Below are positions 41,945 through 52,425 of a stretch of 64,000 nt of DNA, piece by piece; the first letter of the stretch is position 1; each line of letters starts with the position of its first letter. The position numbers and the translations under genes were made by a program. The notes below the pieces were generated by a model. That model had not been told where the DNA came from. It did not search any database and worked only from the letters and a program-made list of their open reading frames with translations. Origin of the DNA: Axinella damicornis (taxonomy: Eukaryota; Porifera; Demospongiae; Axinellida; Axinellidae); the NCBI GenBank assembly GCA_963931865.1, contig OZ007512.1:7558208-7622207 (forward strand), given 5' to 3'.

Positions 41945-42713
41945 CGTTCGGTCATTAAAATATAATATGCGTGTGACCTTTGACCTCCACTGACTTATTA
42001 TAATTGCACAATGGTACAACATGGCTAAGTAAAAACATGTAAACCAAACGAAGTCATTATCAAGGTCTTGGAACTGAAATTCTTTGGTGTTGCCAGAGAC
42101 TGACCCGTTTAAAAGTATAGTTATGTATTTGCGGTCATAAAATAGCCTGGTAACATAGCACTCCTCGATGATCATGATGCTGGAATGTAACTCCTTGTTA
42201 GCATTGATCTTAACCATCAAGCTATGTCAGACCACTGTCGGAGACTTCATAAATTCCTTTAGCTACCATCTCAGCTGCACTGAGCCAACTCGTCCTCAGG
42301 ATGTTTTAGCTAGCACTCCATGAGCAGAATCTGTAGTAGCAATTGGCCAGACTTGATGCATAATGCAGAACAATCTATTGGGTTTGGCATAGTAACTGAA
42401 CCATCTGTGTTCCCTGTCTCTTGTACGATAGGGAATCGGACTAGCAGGAGTAGGCAACTGAAACTGAACTCGCCTCTTGGCAGAAGCAATAGGAGAGGAA
42501 AAACGAGCCCATGAATCACAACCATCAAGGGTATCCTCTGAAGTCAAAGAAGAATCACTGCCAACTGTGCTTGACTCTGACGGGAACAGCAGACTTTACC
42601 ATAGCCGAGTTAGCAAGGAAACAGACCGGTCAACGTTTCTAGCAGCTTCACCAATAGCAGAAGTATCAGCAGTTGTTCTCTTTTGGCCTGCTTCGGTACT
42701 TTCTTCCGAAGGA
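41945..42713. other. Interior of the foldback transposon
   Basis: Minus-strand frames at 41888-42220 (FQFQDLDNDFVWFTCFYLAM) and 42296-42547, and a plus-strand frame at 42477-42758, look somewhat protein-like but match nothing I recognise. It may be a captured host fragment or transposase debris. Confidence 0.4.
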
Positions 42714-43188
42714 GGCATTAAATGGAGAACACTCCACTGTTTTTTTCATCCAAAATAGCTTAAGGCTGTAGCCCTTGTGCTTAGAGAAGTCCAAACTGGT
42801 TGTAGACACAATAGGCTGTTGACACTTGACAGCACAGCAACATCTTCAGGACTTGAAATATCCAAGAACACGGTGAGACATCTCAACAGTCAACTGCAAC
42901 GGTGAGCAACTTGAATAAGCATGTTTAGCTTGTCCTACACGGAAAGGGCTGAAGTTCGAGTGAGTCCTGTCTAGCAGTCCTGTCCAGTGAATAGACACTA
43001 CTTGCAAGCGCTATATAGTGCATGCTATAGCTCGCACGCGCGTTATTACACGAGACCACGTGCAAGCGCTTCCATTTCATTACCAATTTTCCGTTTCCGT
43101 TTTCCGTTTCCGTTTTCCGTTTCCGTTTCCGTTTTCCGTTTCCGTTTCCGCTTTCCGTTTCTGTCTTTTCCATAGGCCCCCTATTAAA

Positions 43189-43816
43189 AGCGGAACTCGT
43201 CCTGTTTCCCAGATCAAAGGCATGAAAGGGGCTCTGGAAATCGTGCACGATGCAAGCTTAGAGTCAGAATCAAGGGATAAATAGGTAGGGCCAGGTAGCA
43301 GCCTTCAATAATAGAATACGGCATCCCTGAAGGAATGGGCCTTACATAAGTAGCTAGCTACAATCATGTAGCTAGTTCCTCAGTCGGGCGTGACGTCCTA
43401 GTACGGTAGCTACAAGATGGTTGCTGTAGTATCGTGAGTGCACACGTTAACTCTTGCTCAGATTATAGCAATGTAACTAGTAAACTGACATACACAACTG
43501 ATACAGCTTCTTATATACAAGACATGGAAGGTTCTAGAAGAAATGATCTAAGCAATAGAACTAATAAAGTGGTAGAATACATCCATGTAGAATATTAGCA
43601 TTGCATGGGCATTGTCTCCTGTTCTTGCAGCTCCACTGCACACTCTCCCTACTGGCTATAGTCTGCATTTATCCCAACATCAATGACTTGCTGGTGTATA
43701 CAAATTGAGGCATTGTTGCATGTTTGTTTTAATATAATTATTATATTATACTGAGGTATATGAATTGAGCTGGTGAACATTTACTATGTACGTACATCTG
43801 CACCACTACCCCTCAG
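43189..43816. other. No recognisable gene
   Basis: AT-rich intergenic or intronic sequence ending in the acceptor CCCCTCAG at 43816. Confidence 0.4.
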
Positions 43817-43878
43817 AGCTTGTCCGGAGTGCACAGGTGGAGGTGGAAGTGTCTGCCATCACTGAACTACTGGATAAG
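43817..43878 (+). CDS. Exon-like stretch, unidentified
   Basis: LVRSAQVEVEVSAITELLDK between CTACCCCTCAG and GTTTGT: an amphipathic helical sequence without a family I can name. It may belong with 44073-44221, about 200 bases on. Confidence 0.3.
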
Positions 43879-43974
43879 GTTTGTTGTAGGTGTGCTAGGA
43901 TCCAGACCTCTCAACTCTCATCACACCGCGCTCGAAACTCACAATTTCAGCCCTGCTCACACACTAGCCTCATA

Positions 43975-44025
43975 CCCAGGCCCATGTGCAGAGCATGTTC
44001 CGAGCGTGGGCCTGGGTATTAGGCT
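43975..44025. mobile_element. 51-bp hairpin of the CTCGTTCCCAG family
   Basis: TAGCCTCATACCCAGGCCCA / TGGGCCTGGGTATTAGGCT with GTTCCGAGCG between, inside the putative intron. Confidence 0.85.
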
Positions 44026-44072
44026 GCACTTTCATGATGATAAAGTTTTCCTGCAACTGGACTCGTAAACAG

Positions 44073-44221
44073 ACTTTCCCTCAAGCCTGGTCCCCAGTAC
44101 GTAGCTATGAAGCCATGAAGGAGGACACTCAGTGCCACCTGATGTTGGCAAGTATACCATGGTTTGTCAAAACATTGGTCCAGCAGTTGCCGGGTCTGCC
44201 GGACCTGTTCCGCCGCCCCTG
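44073..44221 (+). CDS. Possible terminal exon, unidentified protein
   Basis: After AACAG: TFPQAWSPVRSYEAMKEDTQ, then CHLMLASIPWFVKTLVQQLP and GLPDLFRRP with a TGA stop. Fifty clean codons with good composition and no repeats. Family not recognised. If real, it is the C-terminus of the gene whose upstream exon is at 43817. Confidence 0.35.
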
Positions 44222-44479
44222 ATACGTCTGTATTCAGTTGGTCAGTAAATCTGCAGATATTACAACCTGCCCTATACCTGTGGTATACATTGCCTTAGGG
44301 TGAAATAATATTATACCAGCCCAATGTGCAGGGTGGGTATAAGTATTGGAAAACCAAAATGGCCACATTCACTTTCAACATGAGACTCATATATTGATTT
44401 ATAGTACAAACAGCCTGTTACATAGAGGCTTCATTCTATGAACAAGACTATAGGCATGTGGCGATTATGCAGGTAAAAC

Positions 44480-44946
44480 ATGGCGTCAGGAATAATCAGC
44501 GTGTATATGGGAATAATAATGATAGGAATGGCATACGAAGATTCTGACTACACCTTCATGATCGCAATCAATGCACTGTCCCAACCGTACAATTTTGGTG
44601 CTGAAACTCACCTTGGTGGTGGAGATACAAGCGCTTTTGTTGTGCCATCGGCCGCCATTGCTCGATCGCTCTCTTTGACGTTAGTTGCCAGTCCAGTCTT
44701 ACGAATTAAGGCCCCACAAAGATTCTGACCACACAACCGTGATCGCTGTCGTTCACTGACGCTCACATGCCGCGCTCACAACTTCGAAGTTGTGAGCGCT
44801 GTAATAAGTTCTTGTCTTCCCTTTGGACGCCACTGCCGACTCGAACGTGGTCCTCACGTGACATGTTGGAATGAGCTGCAACGCGTACATGTAGCTTGCA
44901 CGACCAGCGAGTTGTAACCGGTTGCATCGCGGCTACCAGGAGTGCA
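44480..44946 (-). mobile_element. Repeat family B copy, inverted
   Basis: Reading on the minus strand: CACTCCTGGTAGCCGCGATG, then CAACTTCGAAGTTGTGAGCG (a perfect internal hairpin at 44771-44802), then GCAATGGCGGCCGATGGC and CACCAAGGTGAGTTTCAGCA. Same block order as 30747. Confidence 0.75.
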
Positions 44947-45438
44947 GTTAATATTGGAGCATAATAGCCTCAAGCCTAAACAAGGGACACTTAAATATCC
45001 CCCATGCCACTTGCAATTGGCCACTCAATCTATATATGGACGGATGGAGCCACCCACCCACTCAATGGGTCATAGCAACCACCCACTCATGTCTCCTGTA
45101 GGTGTGTGGGTGGGTAGGTTGGTAGACAGGCAGGCTGTGGACTTGCACGTGCAGTGTGTATCAGGGCATATGTATAATGGAAAGCAGCTGAGGGTGCAGT
45201 ACATGTAGACATTACTAGACTCCAGCCTGAGTGGGTGAAGGATTATGTTAGCATTCACCACTGAAGCTAATGGAAGACCTATACTTTCATTTTGCTAACT
45301 TAGCTGTTTATCGTATTACTAGTGGGTGTGTGAACTTGTATGCTCCAAATGCTCCTTCCACAACCCGTGACACTTGAGGCTCCTTACATGGTTCTTCAGT
45401 TACTCACTCACTCACCACTCCCTCCGCTCACTCACCAC

Positions 45439-45723
45439 CAGTGTTGTTTTAGTTATCTAAAACTGAAATAGATCAGTTTTTAGTATTAGGTAGAAGTCAC
45501 ATTGTTTAGTTTAGTTTTAGTTTTAATTACCAAATCTCAAAAGGGTTAGTAAAAGCTTATTTAGTTTTAGTAGCCACCTTTGTGGGGTGATTTAAATATT
45601 AGTTTAGTTTTAATTAACACGCTGAGACAGTCCTCATTTTAGTTCTAGTTTTAATTACTAAAGTGAATTATGCCTTACTAAAATGCATTATAGTTTGTTT
45701 TAGTTATAGCTAAAACAACATCG
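45439..45723. mobile_element. 285-bp hAT-type MITE, second copy
   Basis: CAGTGTTGTTTTAGTTATCT at the left; GCTAAAACAACATCG at the right. The body is the reverse complement of 35820-36114. No target duplication remains. Confidence 0.85.
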
Positions 45724-45734
45724 TTCTAAGCTAT

Positions 45735-45793
45735 TCTCATTCCAAGACACCCCTCAGAAATAAATTTCCAAGATGGGTCTGGAAACGAGACTA
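45735..45793. mobile_element. CTCGTTCCCAG-family relic
   Basis: TATTCTCATTCCAAGACACC and GGGTCTGGAAACGAGACTA, diverged hairpin. Confidence 0.6.
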
Positions 45794-46130
45794 ATTGGTT
45801 CTCAGCTTCAGCCAAGACCCCCCCAAATTATTCTGTGGTATCAGAGTCTGAAGCAGTTAGTGAAAAGAAGATTGGCTCGTTTGCTGCATGTCCCTCAGCT
45901 AGTTATGGTATGTGTGATGTATCTTTATTTATCTCACATTGCATGGGCAAATCAGTAGTGACTGTATAAACAACCAAGGGCATGTAGTTCCCTTTGATGT
46001 TTACAGTCACTAGCTCGCCTCAAACACTTTGCGCCCTCCTGTTCATGACTAAATCGGATACATCCCTCCAGGGCATGATGTAACATGCATCCTCAAAGTC
46101 TGTCAGTACTGATGTGAGCATTGTCTTCAA

Positions 46131-46319
46131 TTATAGCACAAAATTAATGTCATAATTATGATCAGCAGCTAATTGATTATGAGTTCCCCTTGAATATGCC
46201 TGCCACTCTTCCAGCCTTGCAACAATACAACTGAACCGAGCTCCTTCCTTTTCAAAAGTGTAGAGATGATTATGACTTCTGATATTCATTCTTGGGCTAG
46301 CAATGACAAACCTGTCCAC
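46131..46319 (-). CDS. 62-codon open frame, unidentified
   Basis: MDRFVIASPRMNIRSHNHLY followed by TFEKEGARFSCIVARLEEWQ looks more protein-like than neighbouring frames but has no family I can name and no splice evidence. Confidence 0.2.
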   Translation of the reverse strand: MDRFVIASPRMNIRSHNHLYTFEKEGARFSCIVARLEEWQAYSRGTHNQLAADHNYDINFVL

Positions 46320-46929
46320 CAGCTAGAGTAGTGTGCAGCCATATGCTGCAAAATTGCTGTGTGTGTCAGCATGACCACCGTCATAGGCAGATGAATATTG
46401 TGTATACCTCCCACTTAAAATTTCAGAACTATGGACATTGCACAAAGGCTCTTTTCAGGCCATTGGACTCCCCCTCTCGGTAGCTTAAAATTTGATTGGG
46501 GCAAACATGAGTGAGTCCACGTTTTGCTCATCACCATTCCTAATTTGATTCAAATTGTACAGTATGTCCCGCCACTATATGCTCCCCCACCCCCCACCTG
46601 ACCCCTATATGCTCCCCCATGTATCCCTCCCCCACCCGTGCACTGGCAACCAGTTTTGTGCAGCGCTCATCCTCCCGTGGTCTCACTCAAGCTCGTCCTC
46701 TGATGATTATAATCTGTCTGATTTCTAAAGAGTAGCTGTCATCCTTGTCGTTCAAGCCCGAGGTACAGCTGTCCATCGTGAAGCATGAAGTTACTATACG
46801 TGCTGTGTGTGGCTTGATCCACCCTTAATTTCAGTAGAACCTGGTCAATTAACTTCATCCTATTATGCTGACATTGTGCTTGATGCTTCCTGCATCAATA
46901 ACTCCCCCCCCCGTGCACCCCACCCCATG

Positions 46930-46932
<3 letters not shown>

Positions 46933-46996
<64 letters not shown>
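46933..46996 (+). repeat. (CA)n microsatellite
   Basis: About 32 CA units. A second (CA)n lies at 47097-47130. Between them, + 47013-47093 reads TDICEVERVSDMQKLHKSGI, which might be a small exon but is unrecognised. Confidence 0.95.
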
Positions 46997-46997
<1 letters not shown>

Positions 46998-47094
46998 GCA
47001 CGCACACACACTGACAGACATCTGTGAGGTGGAACGTGTGAGTGACATGCAGAAACTCCACAAGAGCGGGATACACATCGACCTGGTCTGCATG

Positions 47095-47133
<39 letters not shown>

Positions 47134-47547
47134 TAGTGTAGTCTTCCCAAGTCCTGCTCAGAAAGGATTATGCTTCTGCGCCATGTGCATGGCTGCCAAC
47201 CAAGAACATAGCTTCGGAGATATCTCAACCACCTGCATCTGTCTGTGCGCACAACTGCTGTATGTACTGACATACTATATAGCTAACATCGTTTTGAGTG
47301 AAATTTTAGTCACATGCATGCATGTAGCTGTTCCACATTGAGCTTATCATCATGTATACAAATTTTGATGTACTAACACTTGCATGGCATTCTTTGAGCT
47401 GGATGGAGTGAGCCAGAGTGATCCCTACTCGAACTGTAATAGCAATAAGCCTCTGGCTTTTGTGTCTCTCTTGGAAACTGATCTCGCTAACAACTTTCAT
47501 GCAGTCTGAAGAGGGTGCTTTCAGTATGACCAACGTGAAATTCAAAA

Positions 47548-47682
47548 GTCCGGATCACAGCAGGTGACCCTCCCAAAGATCTTCAGCTGAGAGGAGAGCA
47601 GCTGCACATTCTTGCCACAGAAGATCTTAATTGGCCACAAAGTCCCACCTTCCCTCAGGACAAGGGTTGTGATGTTCAGCAC
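47548..47682 (-). pseudogene. Decayed extra copy of FTSJ1 exon 3
   Basis: VLNITTLVLREGGTLWPIKI then FCGKNVQLLSSQLKIF and VTCCDPDF, a diverged version of 51240-51376 (family ALNI.THVL..GG.FVAKIFRG.DV.LL.SQL..FF). An inserted AATT-type change turns FVAKIF into LWPIKIF. It keeps the SSQLK segment that the better copy has lost. Confidence 0.8.
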
Positions 47683-48272
47683 CTGTGAAGTATTGAGAGC
47701 ATGCAAAGAGGGTAGGTATACATTATCATAGACTCAGTACATCAACTTTACATGTTGGTATGGAGTGGACATGCAAGGGAGGGGAGTGGCATCAGCAGTA
47801 AGGAAAAACATGCCCTATAGCTAGCTGATGTGCAAGGCATGAAACTGTTCCCCATTCCTGGCTCCTTGGGAGAGAGCTGGGAAGATCGGTGTCGTACTAC
47901 TCCATGGGTCATGTGAGTATCACTCTCCCATCCTCCAACAAATATCCACACTACGTCATTCACTACATCCTCCACGCTCTTTCTTAATGCAAACCAATAT
48001 GAAGAAGCTTGGTTGACGCTCATTATAAGAGAAGTAACGACTATGGTCATGCATGGAGGAGCGTAAATTTTCACCTTCAGTTTTCAGATCTCGTGGCACC
48101 TTCGTGATTTGCACTACAAGTTCCAGATGTACGAGGATAGATGCTGCAGAGAGACGTTGAGCTAGCTAGCTACTATTCACAGCCGTGCCTTTCCCCTGGT
48201 GAACTCTAATTGGAGGGAATTTCAGTCAGTGGATACACACACCATTCTGGTGAAGGGGGTTAGGGCTAACCT

Positions 48273-48291
48273 CCCCCCCCCCCCCCCCCCC
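48273..48291 (+). repeat. Poly-C tract (19 C)
   Basis: Uninterrupted run of C in the duplicated block. Confidence 0.95.
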
Positions 48292-48349
48292 AAATCCGTG
48301 CCTGCAACTATAAGTACACCCACCCGTGGTAGTATTCCTTACGACTCAC

Positions 48350-48431
48350 CATAACTGTGATCCAGAAGGGGAATGGCCATATTAATTGTAGGGGTGTATA
48401 ACCAGGTGGCGGACGTTGTGGCACACACCCT
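48350..48431 (-). pseudogene. Decayed extra copy of FTSJ1 exon 4
   Basis: GCVPQRPPPGYTPLQLIW in one frame corresponds to the family phrase FVVCQ....PPGY.P. The frame is shifted relative to 50207-50299 and contains a stop in the continuation. The acceptor CTTCTGCAG and donor GTGAGT are kept. Confidence 0.7.
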
Positions 48432-49198
48432 CTGCAGAAGAAGGATCGAGACGAGTTAGCTACTAGGCATATATACACATACCGGTACATGTACAAATAG
48501 TGTAGTATAGTGACTACAGTATTGGTAGACTAGATTTAGGAGCTATTTCCCAGGCCAATAGCGACAGTCTCCATACCCCCAAATTTTTGCACTGCAACGG
48601 GATGCTGGGATTGAGGCTGGAGGGAGGCTGGGAATGATCGAGGCTGGGGGGAAAGGCTGGAGGGAGGCTGGGAATTCACAAGGTGCAGTATTTCAATATC
48701 GCTGGACTGTGTAATTTTGGGCATGCCATCCATGATCATCACTAGTACAGAGATCACAAGTTGCAAGTTATGCCTCCCTACATATGGCAGTAAGGAAGCT
48801 GCATGTCTCTTGTTTCAGCGTCAAAGAAAGCTTGGCGAAGTGGGTATCTGTTGGAAGGCAGGATAGTTCTTCAGCAGTCCATAGATCTATTCAACTTGGA
48901 TAACTCTCCCTCTTGGAAGTTAACCGATCTCACTAACAAACTGCAAGTTTTCAGTTTCAGGTTATGTGTGTATCTTCAGCATGACCAAAGAGAAATTCTA
49001 ATGCCCTTTCGCAAAAATTTATACCCAAAAACTGCAGGTCATAAAATACAAAGTACAATAATCACATCTTCAATCCCATGTCCTTCGAATTCCAAGATTG
49101 CTGCAAGCTCACTAGCCAGGATTCATCAAGGAACAAAAAAGAAGAGGAACTTGCAACACTTGACCACCAGGATGTGCAATCAAGTAAGTGATCACTCA

Positions 49199-49325
49199 CA
49201 GCCAGTAGCGATGAGCCTGGACGTACTTGTTCAGGTCGTGCTGTCCAGTGACGTCAGGTGCCTCATCACCACTGCATGGACTGCTTTGCCACCCTCGAAA
49301 CCGTCATTGACAATTTCATGAGCTG
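49199..49325 (-). pseudogene. Decayed extra copy of FTSJ1 exon 2
   Basis: AHEIVNDGFEGGKAVHAVV then, in another frame, DEAPDVTGQHDLNKYVQAH. The catalytic region CDGA.DVTG is broken by a frameshift. The matching copy at 53565-53696 is clean. Confidence 0.8.
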
Positions 49326-49352
49326 AATGTAAGAGACAACAGCATATGAATT

Positions 49353-49356
<4 letters not shown>

Positions 49357-49408
<52 letters not shown>
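49357..49408 (+). repeat. (GT)n microsatellite
   Basis: About 26 GT units at the end of the duplicated block. Confidence 0.95.
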
Positions 49409-49410
<2 letters not shown>

Positions 49411-49903
49411 GGGGGACGGAGAAAATATTGTAATTACGTCCATGGAAACATGCATATATACAAACATATATAGACTAGGGCTTTATGTGTGTATGCATAA
49501 TCATACTAGGCATGTTGTGCTTAGTACAGTGATCTCATCATGTGATCATTAGGTTGATGCAAGGGAGGGAGTGGCATCAGCAGTAAAGAAAAACACACAA
49601 TGTCATGCGAGGCATGAAACTTTGTTCCTGGCTCCTTCCCAGCTATTGCTGCATACTGTACAGAGAGCCAGGAGAGTAGCCGGGAAGACTGCATGGTGTC
49701 GTACCGCTCCGTGCATGGGTCATGTGAGTCCTGCCGATGCCACTCCTCCATCCTGCATTCACCAAACATCCACTCTACATCATTCACTACATCTTCCAAG
49801 CTCTGCATAAGCTAGGCTTGGTTGACCGCCCGTTATGCAGAAGTAATTGCTGTGGTTATGCTAAGCAGGGTATTTCATGGCCTAGTCTCCATCCCCACAT
49901 AAC

Positions 49904-50001
49904 TGCAAAGGGTAGGTCATGTCGGAGCCGAACCCTCTGAGATCTCCACAAGCCAAAAGGGGGACAATCACTCTGTTGATCCCATTCAGACTGTTCAAGT
50001 C
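49904..50001 (-). pseudogene. FTSJ1-like gene, exon 5 (last recognised)
   Basis: DLNSLNGINRVIVPLLACGD then LRGFGSDMTYPLQ matches the FTSJ1 segment FNQLDG..RIIVPFV.CGDLS.YDSD.SYPL. The acceptor is AATTAAG. The phase does not fit exon 4 exactly, so the splice boundary or the frame is damaged. No stop-containing final exon was recognised downstream. Confidence 0.8.
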
Positions 50002-50206
50002 CTTAATTCAATATGCAACATATGGATGAAATTAAGAGCCGAATGCAGACAGCCTTTGCGGATGTATTACATTCTGAAAGCATGCTCCTGCCCAACTTAG
50101 GTGAGTTCCAGGATTGCTATACTGAGAGAGGGGAGTGGTCTGGTATTGGTTGAAACCAACATGCAGCTACATGTACATGTGTTGTAGTTTTCCATTTACG
50201 ACTAAC

Positions 50207-50299
50207 CATAATTTTCAATGAGATCCAGGAAGGGATGGCCATGCAGTGTAGTGATATAACCAGGCAGAGGTTTGTGGTTCTGGCCCACAACCAATGCCT
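50207..50299 (-). pseudogene. FTSJ1-like gene, exon 4
   Basis: ALVVGQNHKPLPGYITTLHG then HPFLDLIENYG follows CTTCTGCAG and precedes GTTAGT. It corresponds to the family segment (IE)AF.VCQ.Y..P.G..P....P.LD, which supplies the last catalytic glutamate at its start; here the residue before A is disrupted at the exon junction. Confidence 0.8.
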
Positions 50300-50879
50300 C
50301 TGCAGAAGAAGGATCCAGATGAGATAGTCACTAGGCATACAGATACAAGTACAGTACAATGTGCAGTTTGACTATAGAAGTGGTCAATTAGATTTTAGGA
50401 GTCAGCTGTTTCTCAGGCCAATAGCTACAGTCCATACTTTCCAGGCCCCAGGCTGGGGCGAGCCTGGGAATGAGGCTGTGGGAGGCTGGGAATAAGGCAG
50501 TATAGCAGGCAATTTCACAGGGTGTAGTAATTCACAAATGTTGTTGTGATAGCACCAGTTCAGAGATCGCAAGTTGCAAGTTATGCCTCTCAGTACGGCA
50601 GCTGTTGTTTTAGCATCAAAGAAAGCATGATTAGAATACACATGGTGAAGTGGTTATCGTTGGAAGTTCCAAAACGATTACTTGATATCCTGGTAGGATA
50701 GTTCTTCAACAGTCCATAGATCCATGGTAGCCTCCGGCTTTTGTGAAACTAAATTGCAAGCTTTCAGTCTTAATTTGGTGTGTCTTCACCATGACGTAAA
50801 ATCTGAAGCTCTTTTAGGTGCTTTCGCCATGCATATTTCATACCTGCAAAAATGTCCCCAATGACATCCAGACTTGCGC

Positions 50880-50937
50880 TAACCTCGCTCCCAGTCGGTA
50901 GGAGAAACATTTCTCCTACAGCCTGGGAATGAAGCTA
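50880..50937. mobile_element. CTCGTTCCCAG-family hairpin (intron of FTSJ1-like gene)
   Basis: TAACCTCGCTCCCAGTCGGT / ACAGCCTGGGAATGAAGCTA with GGAGAAACATTTCTCC in the centre. Part of a ~110-bp direct duplication: 50826-50935 matches 51103-51208. Confidence 0.8.
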
Positions 50938-50948
50938 CACTTGCATGT

Positions 50949-51077
50949 TAGTCTATCCGCTAGACTAAATTTCTCTCGCTCAGAGTTGGGGGCAGGGCAT
51001 AGGGCTTCTCTCACTCTTCCCTATGCCCCACACTCAACTTCCGGAGTGAGAGAAATTTGGTCAAGCTCAGTAGACTA
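50949..51077. mobile_element. 129-bp hairpin with 10-bp target duplication
   Basis: TAGTCTA..AGACTAAATTTCTCTC inverted against GAGAGAAATTT..CAGTAGACTA, with GGGCATAGGG pairing near the centre. ACTTGCATGT lies directly outside both ends (50939-50948 and 51078-51087). Confidence 0.8.
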
Positions 51078-51155
51078 ACTTGCATGTATATTGCTCTACC
51101 TTCGCCATAATTTCATACCTGCAAAAATGTCCCCATGTACATTCCAGACTCACAC

Positions 51156-51210
51156 TAACCTCGTTCCCGGTCGGTAGGAGAAACATTTATCCTATGGCCT
51201 GGGAATGAGC
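51156..51210. mobile_element. CTCGTTCCCAG-family hairpin, duplicate of 50880
   Basis: TAACCTCGTTCCCGGTCGGT with GGCCTGGGAATGAG. It shares its upstream flank (CATACCTGCAAAAATGTCCC) with the copy at 50880, so both came from one insertion followed by duplication. Confidence 0.75.
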
Positions 51211-51239
51211 ATGTATATAGCACTAAAAGTTTGCCATAC

Positions 51240-51376
51240 CTATCTGGAGTTTCTGCTGTGGCGAGGTTTACAGCAGGTGGCCCTCTCAAAGAAGATGTGA
51301 AGAGATGCTGCACATCCTTGCCACGGAAGATCTTGGCCACAAAGTTCCCGCCCTCCCTCATGACATGAGTCAATGC
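51240..51376 (-). pseudogene. FTSJ1-like gene, exon 3, with a 10-base deletion
   Basis: ALTHVMREGGNFVAKIFRGK DVQHLF follows the acceptor CTCTTCACAG; the K of AKIFRG is the family's catalytic lysine. Then the frame is lost: IFFERATCCKPRHSRNSR, the expected FF....CAKPR.SRNSS, is in another frame. Compared with the extra copy at 47548, ten bases encoding part of SQLK are missing, which explains the shift exactly. The exon ends in a TAG in that second frame. Confidence 0.85.
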
Positions 51377-51610
51377 CTGTGAAGAGGGCATATAATCAGG
51401 GGTACAATGGGAATCGGCAGTCTCGTTCCACGCCAGGAACAAAAGGACACGGAAGGGAACATTCACTCTCTGCTGTGACTCTTACGTACCATCTAGAATC
51501 TTAGTTGCATGTGGGCAATCTGCATACTTAACATGACATTCAGGACAGTGCGAGTTATTCCTTAAGATACCAGGCAATTTACCCGCATGTATTCTGCAGG
51601 TATACGTCTG

Positions 51611-51656
51611 CAGCCTCGTTCCCAGGCGCTCGGAAGGGGGGCTGGGAATGAGGCTA
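51611..51656. mobile_element. CTCGTTCCCAG-family hairpin, 46 bp
   Basis: CAGCCTCGTTCCCAGGCGCT / GGGGGGCTGGGAATGAGGCTA. It abuts the MITE at 51658. Confidence 0.8.
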
Positions 51657-51657
51657 G

Positions 51658-52222
51658 TACCGTACTCTCGCGAAAATCCGCCCATGGGCGCTGCATCTTA
51701 CTTTCTCACCAAACAGGGGGGTGGGCGCTCTTTCGAGTGTTTCCGCATTCAACCTTGAAAGAGCGCCCACCTTTGTTTACGTACACAAGTAGCGCAATAG
51801 CAGCGATTGAGCAGCAAGCGCGCGTGAGTCAAAGCCCTCCCAGCACATCTACATCGCTGGAGTCACTAGCAACATCACCGCTCACCACGTCGTCTTCGCT
51901 GCCGCCAAGCGCTGGCTGAGGTCCAGTGTGGAGGCCGCGGGGCCGTCGTCAGCGTCGTCAGCACAGTCAAGCCAGGCAACACACATGGACACCATAGATA
52001 CGGATACACAGACTAATAGAGACTTGCTGCAAGGAGGTTCTTACCTCAGATACGCTGGAACATCTCACTAATGCGCTCCATCGCCTGTTACACGAGGCAC
52101 GAGGCTATAGCGTGAGGGTGGGCGCCCATTTGAGTAAACTTTGACCCTATATAGAAAATTGAGCCAAAAGTGGAGGGTGGGCGCTCTTTGCGGAGTGGGC
52201 GGACTTTCGCGAGAGTACGGTA
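51658..52222. mobile_element. 565-bp MITE related to the one at 5043
   Basis: TACCGTACTCTCGCGAAAAT-CCGCCCA at the left, inverted as TGGGCGGACTTTCGCGAGAG-TACGGTA at the right. Internal GGGTGGGCGCTC units recur. Frames inside (51587-51919) are not recognised. Confidence 0.85.
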
Positions 52223-52344
52223 CATTCGATTAACTAGCATGTTTTACTTCCCATGCAAAGCTCACCACGTCCTGATTGGGTATATTAATATTGTTCCCTA
52301 TAAGGTCTTATTGATCTCCATAGTTACATACATGTCCTCTCTAG
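52223..52344. other. No recognisable feature
   Basis: Short unique stretch between MITEs within the FTSJ1-like intron. Confidence 0.4.
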
Positions 52345-52425
52345 CCTTGTCCCAGGCCCCACCCAGCTTTTCGTCACTTGCAGTACTGCGAGGGATGAAA
52401 GGCTGGGAAGGGCCTGGGAACGAGG
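52345..52425. mobile_element. 81-bp hairpin of the CTCGTTCCCAG family with 12-bp target duplication
   Basis: CCTTGTCCCAGGCCCCACCC / GGGAAGGGCCTGGGAACGAGG. ATGTCCTCTCTA lies at 52332-52343 and 52428-52439. Confidence 0.88.

Larger units (their letters stand above)
41480..43179. mobile_element. 1,700-bp foldback transposon, Mutator-like, 9-bp target duplication
   Basis: Two ~465-bp arms (41480-41944 and 42714-43179) are near-identical inverted copies. The ends read GGGCCTATGGAAAAGACAGA inverted. CCTATTAAA lies directly outside both ends (41471-41479 and 43180-43188), a perfect 9-bp duplication. Next to each end is a GGAAAC tandem array. A 9-bp duplication, G-rich ends and very long TIRs match Mutator-like elements. 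The 769-bp interior has no recognised transposase, so it is non-autonomous. The high arm identity suggests recent activity or gene conversion. Confidence 0.93.
47750..49040. repeat. Duplicated block matching 49540-50870
   Basis: Collinear matches at a shift of about 1.8 kb: GTGGCATCAGCAGTAARGAA (47786/49570), AACCAGGTGGCGGACG-like (48400/50255), TCTTCAGCAGTCCATAGATC (48868/50710). This is an old tandem duplication of FTSJ1-like gene sequence. Confidence 0.75.

Noticed and set aside
48803..49321. 172-codon plus-strand frame
   Set aside because: It is antisense to the decayed FTSJ1 exon 2 copy and its duplicated intron; minus-strand similarity explains it.
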